From contig JADJNH010000006.1 of the NCBI GenBank assembly GCA_016714365.1, positions 186,001 to 250,000 of the forward strand: a DNA stretch of 64,000 nt, in the 5' to 3' direction. Below the pieces are notes generated by a model. That model had not been told where the DNA came from, ran no database searches, and saw only the letters and a program-made list of their open reading frames with translations. The translations under genes and the position numbers were made by a program. Source of the DNA: Candidatus Vicinibacter affinis. Lineage in GTDB: Bacteria; Bacteroidota; Bacteroidia; Chitinophagales; Saprospiraceae. Below are positions 50,342-58,841 of this stretch, one piece after another. Position 1 is the stretch's first letter, and each line of letters starts with the position of its first letter.

Positions 50342-52666
50342 ATGACTTTGAAACAATTCGGAATTACTCCAGCATTGAAGTTGGCTTTTGCCCTAAATGT
50401 TATTTTCCCATTTACCTTCCTGTTTGCGCAAAATGAAAATTTCTATGACATAAAAAAGGTTCAGGAGATTAAAATATATTTTGATTATGAAAATTGGGAT
50501 TATCGTCTGGATACAGCCAAAGCCGGTAAAGAAGAATATATTTTAGCAAAATATTGTCTCATAAATGGTGTCAAATTTGACAGTGTAGGCGTAAAGTATA
50601 AAGGGAACAGCTCGTATAGAAATACGAATGTAAAGAACCCTTTGCACATTAAGTTAGACTGGATACTTGATAATCAGGACTATCAAAAATACTCCAGCAT
50701 CAAATTGGGGAATAATTTTTCAGATCCTTCTGCAGTTCGGGAGGCCTTGTCATACAGCATTCTTTCCAATTACATGGATTGTTCCGAAGCAAACTTTTCA
50801 ACCGTGTACATCAATGACAAATACATTGGCTTTTATACCAATGTGGAAGCAGTTAATAAGAAATTCTGCAGTGACCATTTTGGAAACGCTGACCATGTTT
50901 TTGTAAAAGGCAATCCTGATCGTCCGGGCACAAATTCAACCAGCAATCTGGTTTTCAATTCTTATGACAGTACTAAGTATTATACATATTATGGTATGGA
51001 GAATGGCTTTGGTTGGGCCAAACTAATTGCCTTAATGGATACACTTAAAAATAATGCTTCAGCCCTTCCCAAAATTTTGGATATAGACCGAGCTATATGG
51101 ATGCATGCATTCAATAGCGTATTTTCTAATTATGACAGTTACACAGGTGCTTTTTCTCAAAATTACTATCTCTATGAAGACAACCATGGCCGCTTTCTAC
51201 CAATTATCTGGGATCTCAATATGAGTATTGGCGGATTCCCCGGCGGAATAGGTGGAGGTGGTGGCACAACCACTGACAAGATTCCCTTCTTCAATGGAGA
51301 ATCCAATGCGGCAAGACCACTTATACAGAAAATTTTACAAACTCCACTGTACAAAAGAATGTACACCGCACATGTTCGTACACTTTGCAATGAGTTTGTC
51401 GCCAATAAAGAATTTGAAACCATTGCAAAAAATCTCCAGACCATAGTAGATTCCTTTGTTAAAACAGATCCAAACAGCCTTACCACTTATGCTGCATTTC
51501 AAAACTCTCTGACAGCTGCGATTTCTTCAGGCGGTGGGCCAGGCGGCGCTGTACCCGGTATTTCAACTTTGATGAATGCGCGCCTTGCTTATTTTAAAAC
51601 GGTCGCAGAATTCAATGCTATTCCACCTTCCATTACCAACATCCAATGGAATAATCCTTCACCAAAAGTGAATGATACTGTCTGGGTAAATGTTTCCATA
51701 AAATCCGGATCCGAAGTTTTTATTGGATTTAGAAAAAATAAATCGCTTCCCTTCCTACAGCAAAAATTATATGACGATGGGTTCCACCAGGATGGAATCG
51801 CAAATGACGGCGTTTTTGGAAATTACATCATTGCAGATTCCAAAAAAACGCAATACTATGTCTATGCTGAAAATTCCTCAGCCGGAATATTCTCACCTGA
51901 AAGAGCAGAATTTGAATACCACGTGTTAGAAGCAACAGAACCATTTACTTTCATACAAAAAGGAGAAGTGGTGGTCAATGAATTAATGAGCAGCAATCAA
52001 AGTTACATTGTGGATGTAAGTGACGACAAATATGAAGATTGGGCTGAATTATACAACACCACTAACCAAGACATAGATTTGGGTGGACTTTATTTTTCAG
52101 ATGACTTTGCCAAAAAAGATAAATGGGATTTTCCAAAAGGCACCATCATCCCAGCCAAAGGGAGATTGGTATTATGGCTTGATGAAGACAGTTCAGAACC
52201 TACCGGCTTGCATGCTAATTTCAAATTATCTGCAAGTGGCGAAGAATTAATCCTTTCCAGACCTGATGGGATAATCATTGACAGTTTAAGTTTTGGCACC
52301 ATCCCTACAGATAATTCACTGGAAAGATGCCCTGATGGCATCGGGGCCTTTGCCATAACCAGCAAACCAACTTACAATAAGGTGAATTGCATTATTTCGA
52401 GCAACAAAGACCAACAGACAAACGCTCATATTACAATTTATCCGAACCCAATTCTTGATTATTTCAAGGTGCAATTTGATCAATTTGCTTCAGGATCAAT
52501 CATCATTCAGGATATACATGGAAACATAAGACACCAGGAGGTTTTTAATAAAATGAATCAACTGCACGTCCAACTGGATGAGATGCCTCCGGGAATGTAT
52601 CTGGTCAATTTAAACCTTGATCAGAATCAAAAATTTGTAAAGAAAATCATTGTATTGAATCCATAG
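50342..52666 (+). CDS. CotH-kinase-like T9SS protein with lamin-tail domain
   Basis: A 774-residue secreted protein. A signal peptide (NVIFPFTFLFAQ) precedes a CotH-type kinase-like domain (about residues 40-390), with YKGNSSYRNTNVKNPLHIKL, FSTVYINDKYIGFYTNVEAV and IIWDLNMSIGG, where the Asp is the usual metal ligand. A linker Ig-like domain follows, then a lamin-tail domain (VVVNELMSSNQSYIVD, WAELYNTTNQDIDLGGLYFS; about 540-680), and a T9SS type A signal (ITIYPNPILDYFKVQF ... MPPGMYLVNLNLD). CotH phosphorylates spore-coat proteins in Bacillus; secreted CotH proteins in Bacteroidota may modify or organise surface proteins. A Gly-rich insertion (GGFPGGIGGGGG) sits in the kinase part. Confidence 0.87.
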   Translation: MTLKQFGITPALKLAFALNVIFPFTFLFAQNENFYDIKKVQEIKIYFDYENWDYRLDTAKAGKEEYILAKYCLINGVKFDSVGVKYKGNSSYRNTNVKNPLHIKLDWILDNQDYQKYSSIKLGNNFSDPSAVREALSYSILSNYMDCSEANFSTVYINDKYIGFYTNVEAVNKKFCSDHFGNADHVFVKGNPDRPGTNSTSNLVFNSYDSTKYYTYYGMENGFGWAKLIALMDTLKNNASALPKILDIDRAIWMHAFNSVFSNYDSYTGAFSQNYYLYEDNHGRFLPIIWDLNMSIGGFPGGIGGGGGTTTDKIPFFNGESNAARPLIQKILQTPLYKRMYTAHVRTLCNEFVANKEFETIAKNLQTIVDSFVKTDPNSLTTYAAFQNSLTAAISSGGGPGGAVPGISTLMNARLAYFKTVAEFNAIPPSITNIQWNNPSPKVNDTVWVNVSIKSGSEVFIGFRKNKSLPFLQQKLYDDGFHQDGIANDGVFGNYIIADSKKTQYYVYAENSSAGIFSPERAEFEYHVLEATEPFTFIQKGEVVVNELMSSNQSYIVDVSDDKYEDWAELYNTTNQDIDLGGLYFSDDFAKKDKWDFPKGTIIPAKGRLVLWLDEDSSEPTGLHANFKLSASGEELILSRPDGIIIDSLSFGTIPTDNSLERCPDGIGAFAITSKPTYNKVNCIISSNKDQQTNAHITIYPNPILDYFKVQFDQFASGSIIIQDIHGNIRHQEVFNKMNQLHVQLDEMPPGMYLVNLNLDQNQKFVKKIIVLNP

Positions 52667-52711
52667 CAATTTAAAATCCTTAGATCACATAATAACCTGA
52701 ATGCATTTATC

Positions 52712-52748
52712 CCAAAATCTCCTTTGATATGATCAAAGGAGATTTTGG
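52712..52748. terminator. 17-bp bidirectional hairpin between convergent genes
   Basis: CCAAAATCTCCTTTGAT pairs perfectly with ATCAAAGGAGATTTTGG around ATG. It lies 46 bp after the CotH stop and 54 bp after the SRPBCC gene's stop on the other strand. Confidence 0.8.
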
Positions 52749-52801
52749 ATTTATAATTTATAGAGACTAAATTAATTGTTGGGTAGCGTTTAAAAAAGCC
52801 T

Positions 52802-53197
52802 TCACTTTTTTAGCGAGCTAAAATAAATTTCCATGGGGTTAAAATAATAATCTTGCCAACCCTTTACATATTGGGTGTCACTTTCAGGAAGATCTTTATG
52901 AATTAACTTCAAAGCAGTTTGTCCATTTTCAATTGGTTCCAGTTGAATTTCAAGCAAACTATCCGGCTGGCCTTCCTCAAAATCATCTGTCCTCCAATTT
53001 TGAACAATTTTCATTCCTTCAACAAGTTCCAAATTATGCCCGCTTATATAGCCATCCCAGGCCGTAAAATTTCCTCCGATCCGATCGGAAACTTCTGCTT
53101 CAGCTCCAGTCATCTTGCTGTGCTCGTCAGAACTCAGAAACGCCCGGTAAACTTCTTCCGGCGTTGCACTAAATACATGTACTAATTCGAATTCCAT
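52802..53197 (-). CDS. SRPBCC/AHSA1-like protein
   Basis: A 131-residue single START-like (SRPBCC, Aha1 C-terminal type) domain. The family pattern is complete: FELVHVFSATPEEVYRAFLS, GGNFTAWDGYISGHNLELVE, KIVQNWRTDDF, and LKLIHKDLPESDTQ before GWQDYYFNPMEIYFSSL, with the conserved W near the end. These hydrophobic-pocket proteins bind small ligands or act as co-chaperone modules; the role here is unknown. It is a single gene, converging on the CotH gene. Confidence 0.9.
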   Translation of the reverse strand: MEFELVHVFSATPEEVYRAFLSSDEHSKMTGAEAEVSDRIGGNFTAWDGYISGHNLELVEGMKIVQNWRTDDFEEGQPDSLLEIQLEPIENGQTALKLIHKDLPESDTQYVKGWQDYYFNPMEIYFSSLKK

Positions 53198-53309
53198 TCT
53201 TACTTATTTTATATTCAATTCTAATTAATCACCACTTGAAGGATATATCCATCCAATGAATAATCAGTTTGAAGCAATTTGGTGGATGGATTAAACTATA
53301 AAATTTGAA

Positions 53310-55430
53310 TTAAAGTTTGATAATTTTTTTCTTGAAGACTTTGTCATTTAGCTTAATGACAAGAATATACATTCCAGCTTTAAGTTCAGTTACATTCAAG
53401 TCAAAGCTTAATACATCTCCAGACCAGGAGCCATCTTTTGTTTGATAAACAATTTTTCCCTGAAGGTCATAGATTTGAATGAGCGGCAATTCATTTGAAT
53501 GCCCACTCCCCGGGTTCAATTCTATGTGAATCTGATCCCAAAATGGATTAGGACTCACTATAAATTTATCATCCTCACTTGAATTTTTAGTTCCCGTACT
53601 TGTCTTGGATTCATCAATGCAATTCGGACAGAAAAAACTACTGTCTTCCAGACACAGAAATGCAGTGTACAAACCCAAGACCCTGGAATCAATACTCAAA
53701 CTTATGGCATCACTTATTCTAGCCTGATTTTTACTTCCTGCTAACTCGTAATACTTGATTTGGTAATCCGCCCAAATTTGTTCTACTGTACCATCCCTCG
53801 GTGTTAGAGCTGATGAATCTATTACTAAAAATTTGTTGTAAACTTTTCCCTCCGCTTCTCCGGTAACATCAAGTGTAAAAGGCAATTCCCCTTTAAACTT
53901 ACCAAATTGAATCATAAATTCATTTAATCCCAACTTATCATATTGCACAGGATGGTATCTGGAATATGTATAACCATTTTGAGGTTTAGGATATATTTGC
54001 GGGTTTGTCAGAACCGGAACTGAATTCACCACAGCAGTTCCAATCATATTATTGAGTGACTGTTGCCCTCCCAAAAAAACATTGCTGCTTCCCTTGCTAA
54101 TCCTTGCTAAGTTCGTAAGTAAATACTGGTTGTTGCAAAAATATTGTGTCCCATAATTACTGCAATTTACGTTGACAGAACTCACATCTGCTATGTGAAA
54201 TGGCATTCTCTCAAGCCCAGCTGATTTTAAAGCTTCAATAAGCAAGTTTGCAGAATTAAAATTATGAAATCCTGATCCCGATGTCACTAAGAGAACCCTT
54301 CCATTGGAGCTTGAATTTATAATCCAATTCAGAGATTCATTCATCAACAATGCGGAAGAAGAAATGGAAGAAATCTGATTTGAAATGCTGGTAAATACTT
54401 CCTCAATTTTATCATCGGAGGATTTCATCCATTGTGTTGAATAAAGTTGATATTGAAATCCTTTTGTAAAACTTACGTTAAATGCATCATTTTCGCCTAA
54501 CTCCTTTTTAAGATTTGAAATTAGATTACTGAAAACAGGAGCCTTTCCTACCACGTTTGACATGTCTAGATCAAGGCATATCAAAAGACTCTGTGTAGGT
54601 TTTGAATCCAAAAAAGAATTTGGCTGGATAGCCAATTGATAATATTTTTCTCCATTTCTTTCAAATACTGAAAAAATAATAGGCGAAGGATTAAAAACCT
54701 GAACCTCAAAATCCATGTCCTCTATATAATCTTTGTACAAACACACTCCGTTGTAATAGATATTACCCGAAGGTTCGTACTTCTTAAATAAACTAATGGC
54801 TTCGCCTTTGGAATTAACAAGGACCGGAGATACAAAATTGGTTTCCTGAAAATACACCACCTTCAAAAAATCAACTTTTACTGACCCAACATTTAAATAA
54901 TTACTGATCAACTTTGTGGAGAATTTATCAATGCTTATTGAAGATGGAATTAGATAGGTAATTTTTATCTTCCTTGATCCGGTACCACTCATGGGAAATA
55001 TTTTTAACAAATATTGAGTAGCGGATTCCTTGAAAAGCAAGGATGGGTCCCTTCTGCGTTTGACAATATTTTCATATATGCCTGAAGCAGTCCACTTATC
55101 ATAAAGTTTGCCTTTACTTATTGTATTTTCATCAAGCCACAACCAAGTATCTGTTCCAATGGCTCCAGCCGGTAAATCAAACCGATAACTGATTTCCAAC
55201 GAATCAGTTGCTTTAAACCCCTGCCCCCTGGCAGAAATGGTCAAATACATGCTCTGTTCTGTATAAAGTCCTTTAGACTTTACGACCAGAAAAGCACTGT
55301 CAATGCTTCCAGAGCGTACATAATTAGCAAACCTGACATCTGCAACTGTTAATTGATTGTACGCTTTAAGACTCAACAGGAATCCAATGGAAAGCATGAA
55401 TACTAAAGCAAAACTTCTAGATGATATCAT
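53310..55430 (-). CDS. VIT/VWA-like secreted T9SS protein
   Basis: A 706-residue secreted protein. Signal peptide MISSRSFALVFMLSIGFLLS is followed by a vault/inter-alpha-trypsin (VIT) domain (DSLEISYRFDLPAGAIGTD, IYENIVKRRRDPSLLF, the VIT R-x-D-P-x-L-L phrase). A von Willebrand A-like region follows with SLLICLDLDMSNVVG; the MIDAS motif DxSxS is D-L-D-M-S here, so metal binding may be altered. A T9SS type A domain ends it (IVSPNPFWDQIHIEL ... LKAGMYILVIKLN). A CCxxC-type cluster (FFCPNC) is in the linker. VIT-VWA proteins often bind other surface proteins. It is a single gene. Confidence 0.82.
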   Translation of the reverse strand: MISSRSFALVFMLSIGFLLSLKAYNQLTVADVRFANYVRSGSIDSAFLVVKSKGLYTEQSMYLTISARGQGFKATDSLEISYRFDLPAGAIGTDTWLWLDENTISKGKLYDKWTASGIYENIVKRRRDPSLLFKESATQYLLKIFPMSGTGSRKIKITYLIPSSISIDKFSTKLISNYLNVGSVKVDFLKVVYFQETNFVSPVLVNSKGEAISLFKKYEPSGNIYYNGVCLYKDYIEDMDFEVQVFNPSPIIFSVFERNGEKYYQLAIQPNSFLDSKPTQSLLICLDLDMSNVVGKAPVFSNLISNLKKELGENDAFNVSFTKGFQYQLYSTQWMKSSDDKIEEVFTSISNQISSISSSALLMNESLNWIINSSSNGRVLLVTSGSGFHNFNSANLLIEALKSAGLERMPFHIADVSSVNVNCSNYGTQYFCNNQYLLTNLARISKGSSNVFLGGQQSLNNMIGTAVVNSVPVLTNPQIYPKPQNGYTYSRYHPVQYDKLGLNEFMIQFGKFKGELPFTLDVTGEAEGKVYNKFLVIDSSALTPRDGTVEQIWADYQIKYYELAGSKNQARISDAISLSIDSRVLGLYTAFLCLEDSSFFCPNCIDESKTSTGTKNSSEDDKFIVSPNPFWDQIHIELNPGSGHSNELPLIQIYDLQGKIVYQTKDGSWSGDVLSFDLNVTELKAGMYILVIKLNDKVFKKKIIKL

Positions 55431-55580
55431 AAGATGATTTTATTTATTAAACGATGCACACTAAGGAATGTGTTCAAGATATTGGAAAAAGAATCCCTTC
55501 CAATAACCTTCAATCAGCAATTTAATAAAATAAAACCGGATTTTCAATTAAAAATGTCTAAATATCTTTAAAACTTCAAC

Positions 55581-57059
55581 TTACTTAGTTTTAATAAACT
55601 TAAGGCATTCTCCAATTCCCCTTATTAAATAGATTCCAGGGGATAAATTTCTGAGTTCTACAATTTGGCCGGACTCAAAAATCAAGATCCTGCAACCTGC
55701 GGAATTAAAAAGTTCCAATGTTTGATTCCCGGATTCCGCTTTAACTGTAATTTGATCTTTTGCGGGATTTGGAAAAACAGTCAATTGCCTTTTTGTTTCC
55801 TGAGTGCTTTGATCGAAAGTAAATAGGCTGGTTTGAAATTCTACTGCACCAATACTCCGCGCAATCATTGAAAACGGTTTCCCAAAAAAATCATAAAGTG
55901 GCTCAATTTGATTTTTACCCATTCCTTTTGCAGGACTGGCTGGCAGCAAATTAAAATTTTGATTTGCAGTATCCACAAACATGGGAGTAGCTGAACCAAA
56001 ATTCAAAGGATTTTTATCTTTGATCAAATCCAGGGCCGGTGAATCCCAGTAAGGACCATTAAAATTTCCCTGAACCAAACTGTAATAAATATTCTTACTA
56101 AATATTGCCGCATCGGCAGATTGATTTCCACCATTCATGTAAGCACTTTGACCAAAAGCAAAAATATTGTTCTCTATTACATTTCCTGAAAGTTGTGGGT
56201 ACAATACACTCGTAGTTAAAAATCGCATGGTGGCCTGACCACACGAATAAAATGTATTGTTGATAACTCTACAATCTTTTGCTGAGGACAGCGATATGCC
56301 TCTGTATCCGCCTATGACAAGGTTTGAATAAAACTGAAGGTTTTTAACTTCAAATTTATCTTCAGGACAATAAAATTGCGGACTCGTATCCCCTCCTAAC
56401 TCAAATGCGACCCAACTTGCCTGAGAAGCATTGACAAACAAGTTGCGTTCCATAACTATATTGGAGGACCCTCCCTTTATATGTCCACCGGTAAGACAAT
56501 TTTCCAGTCGGTTACCTTTTATAATGCCATTGCGACAAGTGTTGTAATCCATGGCACCGCATACAGGAAAATCTTTGAAAACATTATTACACACTTCAAA
56601 ACTGTCTACACCTGCCAACTTAAATGCTACAATTGCAGCCGCATCAGTCGTATTTGAAAAATAACAGCTGTCCACTTGAATAAATTTTGATTGAGTGACA
56701 CAACTGCCACCGTTGTCTACACTAAACAAACGCCCTTTATTAAGGGTGTTGCCTCTGAAATTTAAATACTGAAATCGCAGATATTCACAACTTACAAATT
56801 GCCACCCACCTGAAATATTGATCACATCATTTTTATATCTTGTAATGGTAATCCAACGACCCGGACTTCCCTTTAGATTGGTTACGAGTTGATACCCCGA
56901 ATAAGATCCTGCATGCAGATAAACGGTATCTCCTTCACGAATTGCTTTTGCATTTACGGCATCCTTTATGTTTGGATATTTTTGGCTGGGACCCAAATGA
57001 ACTTGCGCAAAACACGCAACATAAATGAACAAAAAACCAAAAGTAAAATATATTTTCAT
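55581..57059 (-). CDS. Secreted right-handed beta-helix T9SS protein
   Basis: A 492-residue secreted protein with signal peptide MKIYFTFGFLFIYVACFAQ. The N-terminal turns GDTVYLHAGSYSGYQLVTNL begin a right-handed parallel beta-helix, seen as repeating short strands with N/G-rich turns (CNNVFKDFPVCGAMDYNTCR, IKGNRLENCLTGGHIKGG, NTFYSCGQATMRFL). Such proteins include pectate-lyase-like polysaccharide lyases, but no catalytic triad is visible, so binding is as likely as catalysis. The end, LTVFPNPAKDQITVKA ... LSPGIYLIRGIG, is a T9SS type A domain. Many Cys residues suggest disulphides. Confidence 0.83.
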   Translation of the reverse strand: MKIYFTFGFLFIYVACFAQVHLGPSQKYPNIKDAVNAKAIREGDTVYLHAGSYSGYQLVTNLKGSPGRWITITRYKNDVINISGGWQFVSCEYLRFQYLNFRGNTLNKGRLFSVDNGGSCVTQSKFIQVDSCYFSNTTDAAAIVAFKLAGVDSFEVCNNVFKDFPVCGAMDYNTCRNGIIKGNRLENCLTGGHIKGGSSNIVMERNLFVNASQASWVAFELGGDTSPQFYCPEDKFEVKNLQFYSNLVIGGYRGISLSSAKDCRVINNTFYSCGQATMRFLTTSVLYPQLSGNVIENNIFAFGQSAYMNGGNQSADAAIFSKNIYYSLVQGNFNGPYWDSPALDLIKDKNPLNFGSATPMFVDTANQNFNLLPASPAKGMGKNQIEPLYDFFGKPFSMIARSIGAVEFQTSLFTFDQSTQETKRQLTVFPNPAKDQITVKAESGNQTLELFNSAGCRILIFESGQIVELRNLSPGIYLIRGIGECLKFIKTK

Positions 57060-57264
57060 GATACAATTGTAGGTATTAAGTTAAAAAGAATATTAAAACC
57101 CGTTGAAAAACATTTCAACTTAACGGCTAACACTTGAACTCATGCCAAAGAATACTCAAATAAAACTAAAATACTTTTGAAGCCAATACTGCCCTGCTGC
57201 AAGCCAAGTACGAAGGTAGGTTTTGACAAAATTTGATCCACTAAAAAATTAGGAACAAAAAAAA

Positions 57265-57296
57265 TAACATACAACCCTCCCAAAAGGACGGGTTGT
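57265..57296 (-). terminator. Terminator of tRNA-Ser
   Basis: On the minus strand ACAACCC and GGGTTGT close a stem that continues with three more pairs past a bulged base, followed by ATGTTATTTTTTTT. About 30 bp beyond the tRNA. Confidence 0.8.
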
Positions 57297-57326
57297 ATTG
57301 AGTTATTTAGTACGATTTGTGAAAAC

Positions 57327-57417
57327 TGGCGGAGAGTTAGGGATTCGAACCCTAGATACCCTTTTGGAGTATACACACTTTCCAGGCGTGCTCCTTCGAC
57401 CACTCGGACAACTCTCC
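57327..57417 (-). tRNA. tRNA-Ser (anticodon GGA), CCA encoded
   Basis: Minus-strand acceptor arms GGAGAGT and ACTCTCC pair over 7 bp, followed by a G discriminator and encoded CCA (57327-57329). The anticodon stem CACGC/GTGTG encloses the loop CTGGAAA, giving anticodon GGA for UCC/UCU Ser codons. A long variable arm (TATACTCC...GGGTAT) marks it as class II. The T arm contains GGTTCGAATCC. About 88 bases without CCA. Confidence 0.97.
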
Positions 57418-57460
57418 ATTATCCTCGCTTTTTGTAAAGCGGCCGCAAGATAGCGCTTTT

Positions 57461-58255
57461 CTAGGATTTAGCAGAGACCAATTCTGGATAAAAGACGGTT
57501 TTTGCATTGTGTGTGGTTATCTGACCTACCTGTTCTATACTCATATTAAGTATCTCCGCTATCCTGGCCCCAATGACGGGAATGTAAGCTGGTTCATTTC
57601 GCTTACCCCTGTAAGGCACCGGACTTAGGTAAGGCGCATCGGTCTCCAAAACCATGCGATCAAGTCCCAATTCTAGCAATAAATCCGGCAAGTTTGTTTT
57701 TTTATAAGTCACCACACCACCTATCCCAATATAAAATCCCAACTGGATCAATCGCTGGGCCTGCTCAATCGATCCACTAAAACAATGAAAAACCCCTTTG
57801 ATTCTGCCATCCTGAAGCCTTTCCAAAAGGCCCAGAGACTCTTCAGTAGCTTCCCGGGTATGGACGCTCACCGGAAGTCCTGTTTGTTGACTCCATCCCA
57901 ATTGAATGGTGAAAGCCTCCATTTGCCTGGCAAGACTGGAAGGATCCCAATATAAATCAAGTCCAATCTCCCCTACTCCCTTACAGGAATTTTCTGCCAA
58001 TGCCCTTTCAATCAAATTTAATTCTTCCAGATAATTTTCCTTGACCGAACATGGATGTAAACCCATCATCATGTCACAATGATCTGGATATTCATTTTTC
58101 ATTCTGACGACTTGACCGATTGTATTTGCTTCAATATTTGGCAACAACATTTTATCCAAACCTGAAGCAATAGCACGCTCCATCATTTCAGAACGATCCT
58201 CATCAAATTCAGGTAAATAAAGATGGGTATGTGTGTCGATCCATAAATTGTTCAT
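57461..58255 (-). CDS. tatD: TatD-family metal-dependent hydrolase
   Basis: A 264-residue amidohydrolase-fold enzyme of the TatD family, which acts as a 3'-5' DNA exonuclease and in some systems on oxidised nucleotides. Metal ligands are in place: IDTHTHLYLPEF (two His), GVGEIGLD (Glu), LPVSVHTREA (His), GVFHCFSGSI (His) and LETDAPYLSP (Asp). Length is typical. It ends the ruvX/tatD pair; ruvX lies 18 bp upstream on the same strand. Confidence 0.95.
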   Translation of the reverse strand: MNNLWIDTHTHLYLPEFDEDRSEMMERAIASGLDKMLLPNIEANTIGQVVRMKNEYPDHCDMMMGLHPCSVKENYLEELNLIERALAENSCKGVGEIGLDLYWDPSSLARQMEAFTIQLGWSQQTGLPVSVHTREATEESLGLLERLQDGRIKGVFHCFSGSIEQAQRLIQLGFYIGIGGVVTYKKTNLPDLLLELGLDRMVLETDAPYLSPVPYRGKRNEPAYIPVIGARIAEILNMSIEQVGQITTHNAKTVFYPELVSAKS

Positions 58256-58273
58256 AATCTTAGAGCTTCAAGT

Positions 58274-58684
58274 TTAATAATGACCTAAATATTCCTGCAG
58301 TATTATTACTGCACTGATGCGATCAACCAATCCCTTATCTCTTCTTTTCATTTTGGGGGTTCCGCTTTGAAGAATAGCTTCCTTGGCTTTAACAGAAGTA
58401 AAAGACTCTTCCTGAAAATCAAATTTTATTTCAGGCAATTTTTGCTGAAGAATTTTACTGAAATCTTTTACTTCCTGAGTCAAATACGTCTCTTTGCCAT
58501 CACTGTGAAAAGGCAATCCGAAAATAATTTTCTCAACTTGTTCATTTCTACAATAGGTCAATAAATATTCTTCGATGTTTTCTGTATCAATTGTATCCAG
58601 TGCATTGGAGATCATCTGTAAAGGATCTGTTACAGCAATGCCACAGCGCTTTTTACCATAATCAATTGCAAGAATGCGTCCCAT
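58274..58684 (-). CDS. ruvX: YqgF/RuvX Holliday-junction-resolvase-like protein
   Basis: A 136-residue RNase H-fold protein of the YqgF/RuvX family, linked to processing of 16S rRNA ends and to Holliday-junction resolution. Conserved acidic and glycine sites are ILAIDYGKKRCGIAVTD, IIFGLPFHSDGKE, FQEESFTSVKAKEAI and KGLVDRISAVIILQEYL. The frame opens earlier at 58729, but Met at 58684 starts the conserved strand, so the N-terminal 15 residues are not counted. Co-transcribed with tatD. Confidence 0.94.
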   Translation of the reverse strand: MGRILAIDYGKKRCGIAVTDPLQMISNALDTIDTENIEEYLLTYCRNEQVEKIIFGLPFHSDGKETYLTQEVKDFSKILQQKLPEIKFDFQEESFTSVKAKEAILQSGTPKMKRRDKGLVDRISAVIILQEYLGHY

Positions 58685-58752
58685 TTTAAATATATAACTG
58701 ACAAAATTAAATACATTACAGCACAACACTCAAATTATCAATACAACCTCAC

Positions 58753-58795
58753 TAAAAAAAAAGAACCCCCCTTAGGTCATTACCTAAGGGAGGGT
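58753..58795 (-). terminator. Terminator of the large dockerin/cohesin gene
   Basis: On the minus strand ACCCTCCCTTAGGT and ACCTAAGGGGGGT form a long stem with one bulge around a 4-nt loop, followed by TTCTTTTTTTTTAG. About 47 bp past the stop at 58842. Confidence 0.9.
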
Positions 58796-58841
58796 CCCAT
58801 CCCAAAAACAGTAAACTCTTTAGAACAAAACGAATTTAGCC

